Of a stretch of 64,000 nt of DNA, positions 32,097 to 42,470 are shown in pieces (position 1 is the stretch's first letter; the number at the start of each line of letters is the position of its first letter). The stretch comes from Clostridia bacterium. Its GTDB lineage: Bacteria; Bacillota; Clostridia; Oscillospirales; CAG-272. The notes under the pieces were generated by a model. That model searched no databases and was not told where the DNA came from. It saw nothing but the letters and a program-made list of their open reading frames with translations. The position numbers were made by a program, and so were the translations under genes. The stretch lies in NCBI GenBank assembly GCA_017937135.1, contig JAGBEE010000011.1, positions 20,664-84,663 on the forward strand. The letters are read 5' to 3'.

Positions 32097-33455
32097 ATGC
32101 TAAATATAAACGACATACTTGAAACGGTTAATATGATTAAGCAGGAGAATTTGGATATTCGTACCATTACTATGGGCATTTCCTTATTCGACTGTATAAG
32201 TGACGACCAAAAAAGACTTGAGAACAAGATTTACGATAAAATAACCAAAAGTGCAGAAAAGCTCGTTTCTACTGCAAACGACCTTGAAGCAACCTATGGC
32301 ATTCCGATTATAAATAAAAGAGTATCTGTAACCCCCATTTCATTAGTTGGCGCATGCGCTGACAGAGATGGCTACGTGCGCTTGGCACAGGTGCTTGAAA
32401 GAGCAGCAAATGAGGTTGGTATAAACTTTATCGGTGGCTTTGGAGCGCTTGTACAAAAGGGAATGACTAAGGGCGCTAAAAATCTAATAGATGCAATTCC
32501 CGAGGCGCTTAGCACAACTACAAAGGTTTGCTCCAGCGTTAACGTTGCCTCAACAAAGGCGGGCATCAATATGGATGCAGTTGCGCGTATGGGTCAAATA
32601 ATGAAGGAAGCTGCGTTTTTAACTAAGGATAATGATTCTATCGGATGCGCTAAGCTCGTTGTATTTGCAAATATGCCGGAGGATAATCCCTTTATGGCAG
32701 GAGCTGTGCACGGAATGGGTGAGAGCGATACTGTTATAAATGTTGGCGTTTCGGGCCCTGGAGTTGTAGCATCTGCAATTAAGCGCGAGGGCTTTTGTGA
32801 TTTTTCACACCTCGCTGATGTAATTAAGAAAACAGCATTTAAGATAACAAGAGTAGGTCAGCTTATCGCGTATGAGGCTTCAAAAAGACTTAATACACCT
32901 TACGGTATAATTGACCTTTCATTAGCACCTACACCAGCAGTTGGTGACTCCGTTGCTCATATTCTTGAGAATATGGGACTTGAAAGATGTGGAACACACG
33001 GCACAACCGCGGCACTTGCTATGCTTAATGACGCAGTTAAGAAGGGTGGCGTTATGGCATCCTCCCACGTTGGTGGACTTAGCGGCGCATTTATTCCTGT
33101 TTCTGAGGATGCAGGTATGATAGAGGCAGCAGAATGTGGCGCGCTTTCAATTGAAAAGCTTGAGGCTATGACAGCTGTTTGCTCAGTTGGTCTTGATATG
33201 ATAGCTGTTCCCGGGGACACAAGCGCAGCTACACTTAGTGGAATTATAGCTGACGAGATAGCAATTGGCGTAATAAACAACAAGACAACAGCTGTGCGCT
33301 TGATTCCTGTTTATGGTAAGGGCGTGGGAGAAAGCGTTGAGTTCGGTGGACTTTTAGGACACGCACCTATTATGAAGCTAAGCGACTATTCCTCTGAGGA
33401 ATTTATTAAAAGAGGCGGCAGAATACCTGCACCTATCCATAGCTTAAGAAACTAA
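32097..33455 (+). CDS. UPF0210 (PFL/DUF711) family protein
   Basis: This 452-aa cytoplasmic protein belongs to a family structurally related to pyruvate formate-lyase/glycyl-radical folds, of unsettled function. Diagnostic stretches are [86 protein letters not shown] and [15 protein letters not shown]. It follows the ACT protein and precedes methionine genes on the same strand at 28-bp spacing, so the four may share a transcript. A link to sulfur or one-carbon metabolism is only an inference from that. Confidence 0.9.
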   Translation: MLNINDILETVNMIKQENLDIRTITMGISLFDCISDDQKRLENKIYDKITKSAEKLVSTANDLEATYGIPIINKRVSVTPISLVGACADRDGYVRLAQVLERAANEVGINFIGGFGALVQKGMTKGAKNLIDAIPEALSTTTKVCSSVNVASTKAGINMDAVARMGQIMKEAAFLTKDNDSIGCAKLVVFANMPEDNPFMAGAVHGMGESDTVINVGVSGPGVVASAIKREGFCDFSHLADVIKKTAFKITRVGQLIAYEASKRLNTPYGIIDLSLAPTPAVGDSVAHILENMGLERCGTHGTTAALAMLNDAVKKGGVMASSHVGGLSGAFIPVSEDAGMIEAAECGALSIEKLEAMTAVCSVGLDMIAVPGDTSAATLSGIIADEIAIGVINNKTTAVRLIPVYGKGVGESVEFGGLLGHAPIMKLSDYSSEEFIKRGGRIPAPIHSLRN

Positions 33456-33482
33456 TTTAGTGTTAACTAAAGGAGAAATTAT

Positions 33483-34751
33483 ATGAAAAAATTAGATACA
33501 ATTTGCGTACAGGGTGGCTACAAGCCGAAAAGTGGCGAGCCAAGAGTTGTGCCAATAGTGCAAAGCACAACCTATTATTATGAGAAGGCAAGTGAGCTTG
33601 CAGACCTCTTTGATTTAAAGGCAGATGGTTATTTCTATACACGCTTGGCAAATCCAACGGTTGATGCGTTTGAAAGAAAGCTAACAGAGCTTGACGGTGG
33701 TGTTATGGCAATAGCGACAGCATCGGGAATGAGCGCTACCTTGCTTGCTATTTTAAATATTGCAGGCGCAGGTGATAATATAGTTGCATCAAAGGCAATT
33801 TATGGTGGCAGCTACAACCTGTTTTCCGTTACATTGCCAAAATACGGCATAGAGTGTCGCTTTTTTGACCCTGATGACACAGAAGAGAACATAGAAAAAT
33901 TGGTTGATGATAAAACGAGGGCTATTTTTGCAGAAACAATTGCAAACCCAACAATAGTTGTTTTGGACTTTGAAAAGCTTGCTAACATAGCAAAGAAGCA
34001 CAAGGTGCTTTTTATGGTTGATAACACACTTGTTACTCCTGTTTTGTGCCGTCCTCTTGATTTTGGAGCTAACATCGTAATTTATTCATCATCAAAATAT
34101 CTTGATGGTCACGCAGTAGCGCTTGGTGGCGTTATTGTTGACGGTGGTAACTTTGATTTTAGCGCAACAAATCGCTATGAGGAGTTTTTGAAGCCTGATG
34201 AAAGCTATCACGGCTTGGTGTATGCATCACTTGGCAAAACTGCATTTGGAGTTAAGTGCAGAGTTCAAATGATGAGAGACCTCGGCGCAATAATGAGCCC
34301 CGAAAATGCTTTCCTCACCAACTTAGGAATGGAAACCTTGGCTCTTCGTATGGAGCGCCACTGTGAAAATGCGAAAAAGGTTGCCGAATTTTTGAATAAT
34401 CATCCAAAGGTAGAGTGGGTAAAGCACCCATCACTTAAGGACAATAAATATAATGCGCTCGCAAATAAATATTTGCCAAACGGACAGGGCGGAATGATGA
34501 GCTTTGGCGTTAAGGGTGGCTCGGAAAAGGCTGCTGAATTTATGGAAAAGCTTAATATGATTGCTATCGTTACACACGTAGCTGACAGCCGTAGCTGTGT
34601 ATTGCACCCTGCATCGACAACTCACCGTCAGCTCTCAAGCGCTGACCTTATCGCTATTGGAATTAGTGATAACTTAGTTCGCTTGTCTGTCGGAATTGAA
34701 AATGCACAGGACATAATAGACGATATAAGTCAAGCGCTTGATAACATATAA
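33483..34751 (+). CDS. metY: O-acetylhomoserine sulfhydrylase (aminocarboxypropyltransferase)
   Basis: This PLP enzyme makes homocysteine from O-acetylhomoserine and sulfide. The 422-aa product has the Cys/Met metabolism fold: DTICVQGGYKPKSGEPRVVP at the start, GGVMAIATASGMSATLLAIL, YGGSYNLF, the cofactor Asp in FMVDNTLVTPVLCRPLDFGA, and the Schiff-base lysine in YSSSKYLDGHAVALGG (Lys205). A homoserine O-acyltransferase gene follows, which supports the acetylhomoserine route over cystathionine gamma-synthase. AAAGGAGAA precedes the ATG. Confidence 0.9.
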   Translation: MKKLDTICVQGGYKPKSGEPRVVPIVQSTTYYYEKASELADLFDLKADGYFYTRLANPTVDAFERKLTELDGGVMAIATASGMSATLLAILNIAGAGDNIVASKAIYGGSYNLFSVTLPKYGIECRFFDPDDTEENIEKLVDDKTRAIFAETIANPTIVVLDFEKLANIAKKHKVLFMVDNTLVTPVLCRPLDFGANIVIYSSSKYLDGHAVALGGVIVDGGNFDFSATNRYEEFLKPDESYHGLVYASLGKTAFGVKCRVQMMRDLGAIMSPENAFLTNLGMETLALRMERHCENAKKVAEFLNNHPKVEWVKHPSLKDNKYNALANKYLPNGQGGMMSFGVKGGSEKAAEFMEKLNMIAIVTHVADSRSCVLHPASTTHRQLSSADLIAIGISDNLVRLSVGIENAQDIIDDISQALDNI

Positions 34752-34812
34752 AAATACGATTTTTGCGTGGGGAGTGTCGATAATTTGACACATTCACCAG
34801 AAAGGAGAGAAA

Positions 34813-35739
34813 ATGCCAATTATAATTCCAAAGGACATTCCTGCCTATTCAACGCTTCTTTCAGAAAATATATTCGTTATGAATCACGAAAGAGCTATGA
34901 CACAGGATATTCGTCCAATTGAGATAGCTATTCTTAACCTTATGCCGACAAAAATTGAAACGGAAACTCAGCTTATAAGGCTTCTTTCTAACTCTCCCTT
35001 GCAGATTAAGGTGACCTTAATCGGCACGGAAACATATGTAGGAAAGAATACCTCGCTCGGACACCTACAGCGCTTTTATAAAACCTTTTCCGAAATTAAG
35101 GACACTCATTTTGACGGTATGATTATTACAGGCGCGCCTGTTGAAATGATGGACTTTTCTGAGGTTAAATATTGGAAGGAGCTAACTGAAATTCTTGACT
35201 ATGCGTCAAAGAATGTTCAAAGCACTATATTTATCTGCTGGGGAGCACAGGCTGCGCTTCATTATTATTATGGGCTTAATAAGCACGTGCTTGACAAAAA
35301 GCTGTTTGGTATATTCAAGCATCAAAAGTACGTTCAATTTGACCCACTTTTAAAGGGCACGGATGAGGAATTTTATATGCCACACTCTCGTCATACAACG
35401 GTGCACGCTGATGACATAAGAGGAGTGGAGGACTTACTTCTTTTAGCCGGCTCGGACGAGGTTGGAGCGTCAATTGCTCGCTCAAGAGACGGAAGACGTA
35501 TATTTTTGATGGGGCATATGGAATACGACAGAGATACTTTAAAAAGAGAGTACCTAAGAGATATAGAAAAGGGGCTCGACATAGAGGAGCCGAAAAATTA
35601 TTTTCGCGACAAGGAAAAAACTAAAATTGTACCTAATTGGTATAGCGTTGCTAACCTTATCTATTCTAACTGGCTCAACTATTACGTATACCAAATGACA
35701 CCCTACGATATTAAGGGTATTACACAAAGAGAAAACTGA
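34813..35739 (+). CDS. metA: Homoserine O-acetyltransferase (MetA family)
   Basis: The enzyme activates homoserine for methionine synthesis. The 308-aa product has the MetA fold with the nucleophile in FICWGAQAALHYYYG (Cys142), the His in MPHSRHT and the Glu in MGHMEYDRDTL. Residue 111 is Glu (GAPVEMMDF); in characterised members Glu111 goes with acetyl-CoA and Gly111 with succinyl-CoA, so this is probably an acetyltransferase. That fits the O-acetylhomoserine sulfhydrylase upstream. AAGGAG precedes the ATG. The 61-base gap before it holds a GTGTC/GACAC inverted repeat. Confidence 0.92.
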   Translation: MPIIIPKDIPAYSTLLSENIFVMNHERAMTQDIRPIEIAILNLMPTKIETETQLIRLLSNSPLQIKVTLIGTETYVGKNTSLGHLQRFYKTFSEIKDTHFDGMIITGAPVEMMDFSEVKYWKELTEILDYASKNVQSTIFICWGAQAALHYYYGLNKHVLDKKLFGIFKHQKYVQFDPLLKGTDEEFYMPHSRHTTVHADDIRGVEDLLLLAGSDEVGASIARSRDGRRIFLMGHMEYDRDTLKREYLRDIEKGLDIEEPKNYFRDKEKTKIVPNWYSVANLIYSNWLNYYVYQMTPYDIKGITQREN

Positions 35740-35743
35740 AAGA

Positions 35744-35766
35744 GGGCGCATTAAAAGCGCCCCTTT
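35744..35766 (+). terminator. metA terminator
   Basis: GGGCGC/GCGCCC hairpin with a short T tract, 4 bases after the metA stop. Confidence 0.65.
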
Positions 35767-35832
35767 AAAGCTTAGTACAGCTTAGCTAAGTTTTTATTTT
35801 GCATTATTGTATTATTTGAAGGAGAGAATAAA

Positions 35833-38800
35833 ATGACAAAAAAATTATTAACATTATTATTCGTACTTATGTTGTCAATAATGCTTGTATTTGCATTTGC
35901 GTCATGTGGTGGAAGCGAAAATCCAAGCGACACAAGCACCGATACAGGCTCACAGGGCACAACGCCAAGCCCTGATGGCGATAAGGGAACAGACGACGGA
36001 AGCGGTGGAAGCGGTGGCACTCCCGACGACGGAGGTCACACTCACTCATATGGTGAATGGGTAACCACTAAGGAAGCTACCTGTACCGAGGCAGGCGAGA
36101 AAAAGCAGACCTGCTCTTGTGGAGATATAAAAACCGAGACTATTGCTGCAAAGGGACATAGCTACGGAGCGTGGGAAAGCATAAAGGATGCAACCTGCAA
36201 CGAATCTGGCGAGAGGAAGAAGAGCTGCCCATGTGGAGATGTTAAGGTAGAAACTGTAAACGCAACAGATATTCATAACTATGTGGATAGAGTGTGTACA
36301 GAGTGTGGCAAAAAGAAGCCAAGCGAGGGCCTTGAATTTGGATTAGTATATGAAACAAACACTTACGAATTACTTGGCTTGGGTACATGCAAGGATACAG
36401 AAATTGTAGTTCCATCAAAGTATGAAAATTTACCTGTAACATCAATAGGCAATTCAGCCTTTTGGAATGCCACGGAGATTACTAGCATAATTATTCCAGA
36501 CAGTATAACCTCATTGGGCGATTGCGTGTTTGAAGGATGCACCTCGTTGATATATAATGAATTGGACAATGGATGCTATTTGGGTAGCGAAACAAATCCT
36601 TATATGGTATTGGTTAAAGCTAAGGATGCTACAATAACCTCATGTACTGTTAGTGATACTGCAAAATTTGTATGTGACTCTGCCTTTAATGGCTGTACAT
36701 TACTTGAAAGCGTAGCTATATCGAGCAGTGTGACGAAGATAGGAAATGCAGCCTTTTTTAACTGTGCAAAGCTAACAAGCATAACGATGCCTGAGGGCGT
36801 AACAGAAATAGGATATAATGCTTTTTATGGATGTACACAGCTGGCAAGCATGACAATACCTAATAGTGTAACAATGATAGGGCAAAGCGCATTTAATAAT
36901 TGTTCTTCATTAAAAACACTTGTAATAGGCAACGGAGTAAAAACAATACCAGGCGCAATTTTAAAAGGCTGTTCAAGCCTTGAGAGCTTAACTATTCCAT
37001 TTGTGGGTGGTAGCGCGAGCGCAACAAATGCTTCAAATAGCACTTTTTTGGGATATATATTTGGAACATCAAGCTATGAAGGCTCTGTAGGTATATATCA
37101 AGAAAATAACGGATATCCATATTCATATTACCATATTCCAAAAACACTTAAGAATGTTGTGGTAACAGGTGGAAGCATTCTTAAAGGAGCCTTTAGTGGC
37201 TGTAAAACACTTGAGAAAATTACCGTGCCTAATGATTTAACTGTATTGGAAGATAAGGTGTTTTATAATTGTGAATCACTTAATACAGTTATAGGACTTG
37301 ATAATTTGACTAAAATAAGTAATTACGCATTTTCTAATTGTCATTTGCTAAGGACCTTTACGATTCCAAAGAGCGTAACAACAATTGGAGAATATGCATT
37401 TAGTGACTGTAAGTCACTCCAAGGCATAACATTACCAGATGGTGTAACAGCAATTGAATCAAACGCATTCTCTAATTGTTCTTCTCTTCAAGAGATAACA
37501 ATACCCAATGGTGTAACAGCAATTGGTTCATATGCGTTCTCTGGTTGTTCGCTGCTTTCAAGGGTAACTATTTCTGATGGAGTAACAAAGATAAATTCAG
37601 GAGCCTTCTCAAATTGCCCTTCTATTACAAGTATAGTAATACCCAAGAGCATTACAACAATTGAAAGCGAGGCGTTTTATAACTGCTACAAGCTTATAGA
37701 GGTATATAACCTATCAAATCTTGACATACAGCTTGGCTCAACGTCAAATGGATATGTAGGATACTATGCTAAGGTAAAGCATACCTCACTTGACGAAGCG
37801 AGCATATTAGATTTTGTTGATGGTTATGTATTTATAACACTTGATCAAGAGGCTTATTTGTTTGGAACTACCTTGATAGACAAGGTCTTATCATTGCCTG
37901 AGTCATATAAGGGCTTAGAATACAAGATTTATCAATATGCATTTTACAATAATGGAAATGTTTCTAAGATAGTTATACCAGCAGGAGTGAAGTCTGTAGG
38001 AAATTATGCATTTGCAGGCCTTGCTAATTTAAGAGAAATCGAATTCAATGCAGTAGCAATGAATGATTTAAGTAGCGGAAACTATGTATTTTATAAGGCT
38101 GGACGAGGAAGTGAGGGAATAACGGTTACGTTTGGAAAGGATGTAACAAGAGTTCCTGCGTATTTGTTCCGTCCATCATCTGCTTCTTATCCTTCCACTG
38201 GAGACACTCCAAATATTATAAATGTAATCTTTGAGGAGGGAAGCGCTTGTGAGGTTATAGCAAGAGATGCATTCCAGGATTGTTATAGCCTTTTGAACGT
38301 ACAAATTCCTAATAGCCTAAAAAAGATAGAAAGCTATGCCTTTTATAACTGTAATTCTATAGAAAAGGTTGATTTTAGTGGAAGCGCAGCTGATTGGTGT
38401 AAGATAACATTTGAATCAAACCCACTAAATCAAGGCGCAGACCTTTATTTTAAGGGCGAGCTTGTAACTGAAATTGTAATACCAGCAGGGGTTGAAAAAA
38501 TACCAGATAACGCATTTTCAGGCTGCACCTCAGTTAAAAAGGTAGTGATATCAAGCGGTGTAAGACAAATAGGGGAAGGTGCGTTTAGTAGCTGTACAGC
38601 GCTTGAGGATGTAACTATATCTGATGATTTATTAATACTTGGTAAATATGCATTTGTTAATTGTCCTTCTTTGAAATACAATGAATATGAAAACGGATAT
38701 TATTTAGGAAACGAAGCAAAATCATATTTGGTATTTATTAAGGCAATTAATACTGACATTACTACCTGTACAATACACGAAACAACGAAGATTGTAGATT

Positions 38801-41800
38801 CAGTGGCGTTTAATAATTGCACTGCTCTTGCCGAGCTGAAAGTCAATGCAGCTGCCATTGTGGATTTACCCAGCGAATACAATGTATTTTATAATGCAGG
38901 AGCAAATGGTATAAAGGTTACGATAGGTAAAAATGTTACCAGAGTACCTAACAACTTCTTCTATAGATCAAATATAATAAGCGTAGAATTTGAAGATGGA
39001 AGCATGTGCAAAAGCATAGGAATAAGTGCCTTCTATAATTGCGAATCACTAAAAGAGGTACATATAAGCGATATAGCAAGCTGGTGTAATATATCATTTG
39101 GTAACTATTATTCAAATCCATTATATTATGCAAAGAATCTATACATAAATAATGAGCTTGTTACTAATCTTGTAATACCAAACACAGTAACAAAGATAAA
39201 AGCTTATGCCTTCTATAATTGCCAATCACTTGCAAGCATAACAATATCCGATAGTGTAGCATCAATAGGAGATGACGCCTTCTGTGGTTGCGCCTCACTT
39301 ACTGAGATAAACTTCAATGCTAAGGCTATGAGTGATTTTAGTAGTTGTGTATTTTCTGGCGCGGGACAAAATGGAAACGGAATAAAGGTAATAATTGGAA
39401 AGAATGTAACAAAAATACCTAAGAATTTATTCTATAGTGATCCTCATGCTTCTTCACATGCACTTAAAATAACAAGCGTAGAATTTGAGGATGGAAGCGT
39501 ATGTAAAAGTATAGGAGAATATGCATTCTATAATTGCCAAACACTTGCAAGCATAACAATGCCTAATAGTGTAGCATCAATAGGAGAATATGCATTCTAT
39601 AGGTGCTTATCGCTAACAAGTATAACAATACCTGATAGTGTAACATCAATAGGAGACTATGCATTTTCAGGTTGCACCTCGCTTGCTGAAATCAACTTCA
39701 ATGCAACAGCAATGGGTGATTTGAGCCGAGATAACAATGTATTTTTTATTGCAGGACAAAGCGCAGGTGGAACAAAGGTAACTATTGGCAAGAATGTAAC
39801 CAAGATTCCTACTTATTTATTTGAAGAAGTAGACTATATAACAAGCGTAGAAGTTGAAGATGGAAGCGTATTAGAAAGTATAGGAAAATATGCGTTCTAT
39901 AGTTGCAAATCGCTAACAAGTATAACAATACCTGATAGCGTAACCTCAATAGGAATATATGCATTCTATGGCTGCAACTCGCTTGTTGAAATCAATTTCA
40001 ATGCAATAGCAATGGATGACTTAAGCTCAGGTAACTATGTATTCTATAATGCAGGAAACGGAATAAAGGTAACAATTGGAAAGAATGTAACAAAAATACC
40101 TGCTTACTTATTCGACCCTTATACCGGTTCTTCGTATTCACCTAATATAACAAGCGTAGTGTTTGAAGAAGGAAACATATGCGAAAGCATAGGAAGAAAT
40201 GCATTTAGCGATTGCCAATATCTCGAGAGTATAACTGGTAATTTAGATAGTGTTGTCTCAATCGGTTATGAAGCTTTTTATAATTGCCCTATTAAAACAA
40301 TACCAGTTGGAGAAAATTTCCTATATTATACAGACAAATTAGGCACAACATATAATAAATATGATTCTGGCAACTATTACGGAACAGAAAGCAATCCATA
40401 TATGATATTGGTAAGCGTTGATTACACAGCGACCACCTGTAAGGTTCACCCCGATACAGTAATTATAAACGACTTGGCATTCCATAGCAAAGCTAATTTG
40501 ACAAGCGTTGTCTTGCCAAATGGACTAAAGGTGTTTAATAGCTCGTTCTACAATGCTACCTCGTTAAGATATAATCAATACGACAATGCATATTATGTTG
40601 GAAGTGAATCAAACCCATATATGGTATTGGTTAAGGCAAAAAATGAAAATATAACCTCTTGCGCAATTCACAAGGATACTAAATTTATAGCTAGATATGC
40701 ATTTGAATGGTGCACGTCGCTTTCAAGCGTGACAATGCCAGAGGGATTAGTGCAAATAGGACAAAGCGCATTCGATAGATGTAGCTCTCTAACAAGTATA
40801 ACTATACCTAGTAGTGTAAAGATAATAGAAATTTTTGCATTCTCTGAATGCGTATCGTTAAAGGAGATTTATTATAATGCCACAGAGCTGATAAGTAGCG
40901 ATAATGATGGCGGTATTTTTTCTCACTATAATTATGAAGATACAAACGAGATTTCGCTTTATATAGGTAAGAATGTAAAGCATATACCTGAGAATTTATT
41001 ATATGATAGTTTGCAAGACTTTGTATCACGATGTTGTGTAGTATCTGTAATATTCGAAGAAGGAAGCGTTTGTGAAAGCATCGGAGCTCATGCATTCCAT
41101 GGATGTGTAGGATTTGAAAGTATTAATCTTCCAAATAGCATTACACATATAGGTGAATATGCGTTTTATGGCTGTTCTACACTTAAAGAGCTAACTCTTC
41201 CAAGTAAATTGACCGAAATAAATGATTATGCATTTTATGGTTGCTCCGCACTTGAAAGCGTAACTATACATAATGGCATAACATCAATAGGAGAAGGGGC
41301 GTTTTCTAATTGCACAGCTCTAAAGAGTGTGGTAATACCGAACAGTGTGACAACCGTAGGAAATTCATTTAGCGGATGTACTTCTCTCCAAAGCTTAACA
41401 ATAGGAGAGGGCGTTGTTTCAATAGGCTCTAATGCATTTTCTAAGTGTACCTCATTGGTTGAAATAAGATACAATGCAATATCTATGAAAGGATTTGATG
41501 AGTATAGCGGATTATTCGCATACTGTGGAATGGATAAAGAGGGAATAAGAGTAATAATAGGAAAGAATGTAAAAATTATACCAGAACGCTTATTCTTTAA
41601 CTATATATATAGTGGCGAATACGATTACTACGGCTCTCCGATACGATCTGTTGACCCGTATATAGTAAGTGTTGAATTTGAGGAAGGCTCTGCTTGCGAG
41701 ACGATAGGTGCATATGCATTCTATTCGTGCGATATGTTAAATGGCTTTGTAATTCCTGACAGCGTAAAAGTAATTAAAGAAAATGCGTTTGCTACCTGTA

Positions 41801-42285
41801 GTGGGCTTACAAGCATTACAATAGGCGCAGGAGTAAAAACAATTGAGGGTATGGCGTTTTATAAATGCGACGCACTTGCTGAAATAAGATACAATGCAGT
41901 TAACATGGACGATTTAAGAGCAGGAAACAATGCATTCTTAATAGGAGCAAAGGCGGAGGAAACAAAGCTAATTGTTGGCAAAAATGTAACAAGAATACCA
42001 GCAAATTTATTTGACTCATATAGCTATGATGGACAAGGAGGCTACGAATGGTGTGAAATCACCATTGTTGAGTTTGAGGAAGGAAGCTTGTGCACTAGCA
42101 TAGGAGAACGTGCATTTGTATATTGTAAAAAACTTGAAAAAGTGGTATTTACAAGTGATATGAAGTGGACGGTGATGGTAAGCATTGAATATGCTTCATA
42201 CGAGATGATAGTAGCTGGAACAGACATTTCTGAGAATGCAAAGCTCCTAAATATTTACACAGGCGAATGGTATCGCGCTGAGTAA
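35833..42285 (+). CDS. Giant BspA-type leucine-rich-repeat lipoprotein (2,150 aa)
   Basis: The protein starts with a lipoprotein signal (lipobox FASC, Cys25), so it should be tethered outside the cell. A Gly/Ser/Asp-rich linker leads to two Cys-rich modules (ATCTEAGEKKQTCSCGD and ATCNESGERKKSCPCGD) and a CTECGKKK end. The rest is LRR_5 repeats of the BspA kind, such as YAFYNCQSLASITISDSVAS. These are interrupted by eight GKNVT/K-IP modules (about 38100-42000), each usually preceded by an EINFNA-type strand, and four YNxYxxxYYxG modules. Family members bind host or plant polymers. AAGGAGAG precedes the ATG. No cell-wall sorting signal is seen at the C-terminus. Confidence 0.88.
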   Translation: MTKKLLTLLFVLMLSIMLVFAFASCGGSENPSDTSTDTGSQGTTPSPDGDKGTDDGSGGSGGTPDDGGHTHSYGEWVTTKEATCTEAGEKKQTCSCGDIKTETIAAKGHSYGAWESIKDATCNESGERKKSCPCGDVKVETVNATDIHNYVDRVCTECGKKKPSEGLEFGLVYETNTYELLGLGTCKDTEIVVPSKYENLPVTSIGNSAFWNATEITSIIIPDSITSLGDCVFEGCTSLIYNELDNGCYLGSETNPYMVLVKAKDATITSCTVSDTAKFVCDSAFNGCTLLESVAISSSVTKIGNAAFFNCAKLTSITMPEGVTEIGYNAFYGCTQLASMTIPNSVTMIGQSAFNNCSSLKTLVIGNGVKTIPGAILKGCSSLESLTIPFVGGSASATNASNSTFLGYIFGTSSYEGSVGIYQENNGYPYSYYHIPKTLKNVVVTGGSILKGAFSGCKTLEKITVPNDLTVLEDKVFYNCESLNTVIGLDNLTKISNYAFSNCHLLRTFTIPKSVTTIGEYAFSDCKSLQGITLPDGVTAIESNAFSNCSSLQEITIPNGVTAIGSYAFSGCSLLSRVTISDGVTKINSGAFSNCPSITSIVIPKSITTIESEAFYNCYKLIEVYNLSNLDIQLGSTSNGYVGYYAKVKHTSLDEASILDFVDGYVFITLDQEAYLFGTTLIDKVLSLPESYKGLEYKIYQYAFYNNGNVSKIVIPAGVKSVGNYAFAGLANLREIEFNAVAMNDLSSGNYVFYKAGRGSEGITVTFGKDVTRVPAYLFRPSSASYPSTGDTPNIINVIFEEGSACEVIARDAFQDCYSLLNVQIPNSLKKIESYAFYNCNSIEKVDFSGSAADWCKITFESNPLNQGADLYFKGELVTEIVIPAGVEKIPDNAFSGCTSVKKVVISSGVRQIGEGAFSSCTALEDVTISDDLLILGKYAFVNCPSLKYNEYENGYYLGNEAKSYLVFIKAINTDITTCTIHETTKIVDSVAFNNCTALAELKVNAAAIVDLPSEYNVFYNAGANGIKVTIGKNVTRVPNNFFYRSNIISVEFEDGSMCKSIGISAFYNCESLKEVHISDIASWCNISFGNYYSNPLYYAKNLYINNELVTNLVIPNTVTKIKAYAFYNCQSLASITISDSVASIGDDAFCGCASLTEINFNAKAMSDFSSCVFSGAGQNGNGIKVIIGKNVTKIPKNLFYSDPHASSHALKITSVEFEDGSVCKSIGEYAFYNCQTLASITMPNSVASIGEYAFYRCLSLTSITIPDSVTSIGDYAFSGCTSLAEINFNATAMGDLSRDNNVFFIAGQSAGGTKVTIGKNVTKIPTYLFEEVDYITSVEVEDGSVLESIGKYAFYSCKSLTSITIPDSVTSIGIYAFYGCNSLVEINFNAIAMDDLSSGNYVFYNAGNGIKVTIGKNVTKIPAYLFDPYTGSSYSPNITSVVFEEGNICESIGRNAFSDCQYLESITGNLDSVVSIGYEAFYNCPIKTIPVGENFLYYTDKLGTTYNKYDSGNYYGTESNPYMILVSVDYTATTCKVHPDTVIINDLAFHSKANLTSVVLPNGLKVFNSSFYNATSLRYNQYDNAYYVGSESNPYMVLVKAKNENITSCAIHKDTKFIARYAFEWCTSLSSVTMPEGLVQIGQSAFDRCSSLTSITIPSSVKIIEIFAFSECVSLKEIYYNATELISSDNDGGIFSHYNYEDTNEISLYIGKNVKHIPENLLYDSLQDFVSRCCVVSVIFEEGSVCESIGAHAFHGCVGFESINLPNSITHIGEYAFYGCSTLKELTLPSKLTEINDYAFYGCSALESVTIHNGITSIGEGAFSNCTALKSVVIPNSVTTVGNSFSGCTSLQSLTIGEGVVSIGSNAFSKCTSLVEIRYNAISMKGFDEYSGLFAYCGMDKEGIRVIIGKNVKIIPERLFFNYIYSGEYDYYGSPIRSVDPYIVSVEFEEGSACETIGAYAFYSCDMLNGFVIPDSVKVIKENAFATCSGLTSITIGAGVKTIEGMAFYKCDALAEIRYNAVNMDDLRAGNNAFLIGAKAEETKLIVGKNVTRIPANLFDSYSYDGQGGYEWCEITIVEFEEGSLCTSIGERAFVYCKKLEKVVFTSDMKWTVMVSIEYASYEMIVAGTDISENAKLLNIYTGEWYRAE

Positions 42286-42313
42286 TTAGGATAGCTTGAT
42301 TTCTAAACTAACG

Positions 42314-42354
42314 AAAAAAGCCTGACATGGAGTAAAATCCGTGTCAGGCTTTTT
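42314..42354. terminator. Terminator of the BspA-like gene
   Basis: AAAAAGCCTGACA/TGTCAGGCTTTTT perfect hairpin with a T-run on the plus strand. Confidence 0.9.
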
Positions 42355-42395
42355 GTGCTTGCTTGGGTGCTGTTTGTGCTTGCAAAAGAGCAGTA

Positions 42396-42434
42396 AAAAA
42401 CACCGACACGCCCTTTGTCGTTTCGGTGTTTTTT
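42396..42434. terminator. Terminator of the minus-strand pth-mfd operon
   Basis: AAAAACACCGA/TCGGTGTTTTT hairpin, 37 bases past the stop of the SurA-like gene. Confidence 0.85.
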
Positions 42435-42470
42435 GGTTTTTATGGTGAATTTTGATTAAAATCCCGCTTT

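Noticed and set aside
40808-41095. Antisense open frames within the BspA-like gene
   Set aside because: These come from the repeat composition of the sense gene and lack RBS and domain features.
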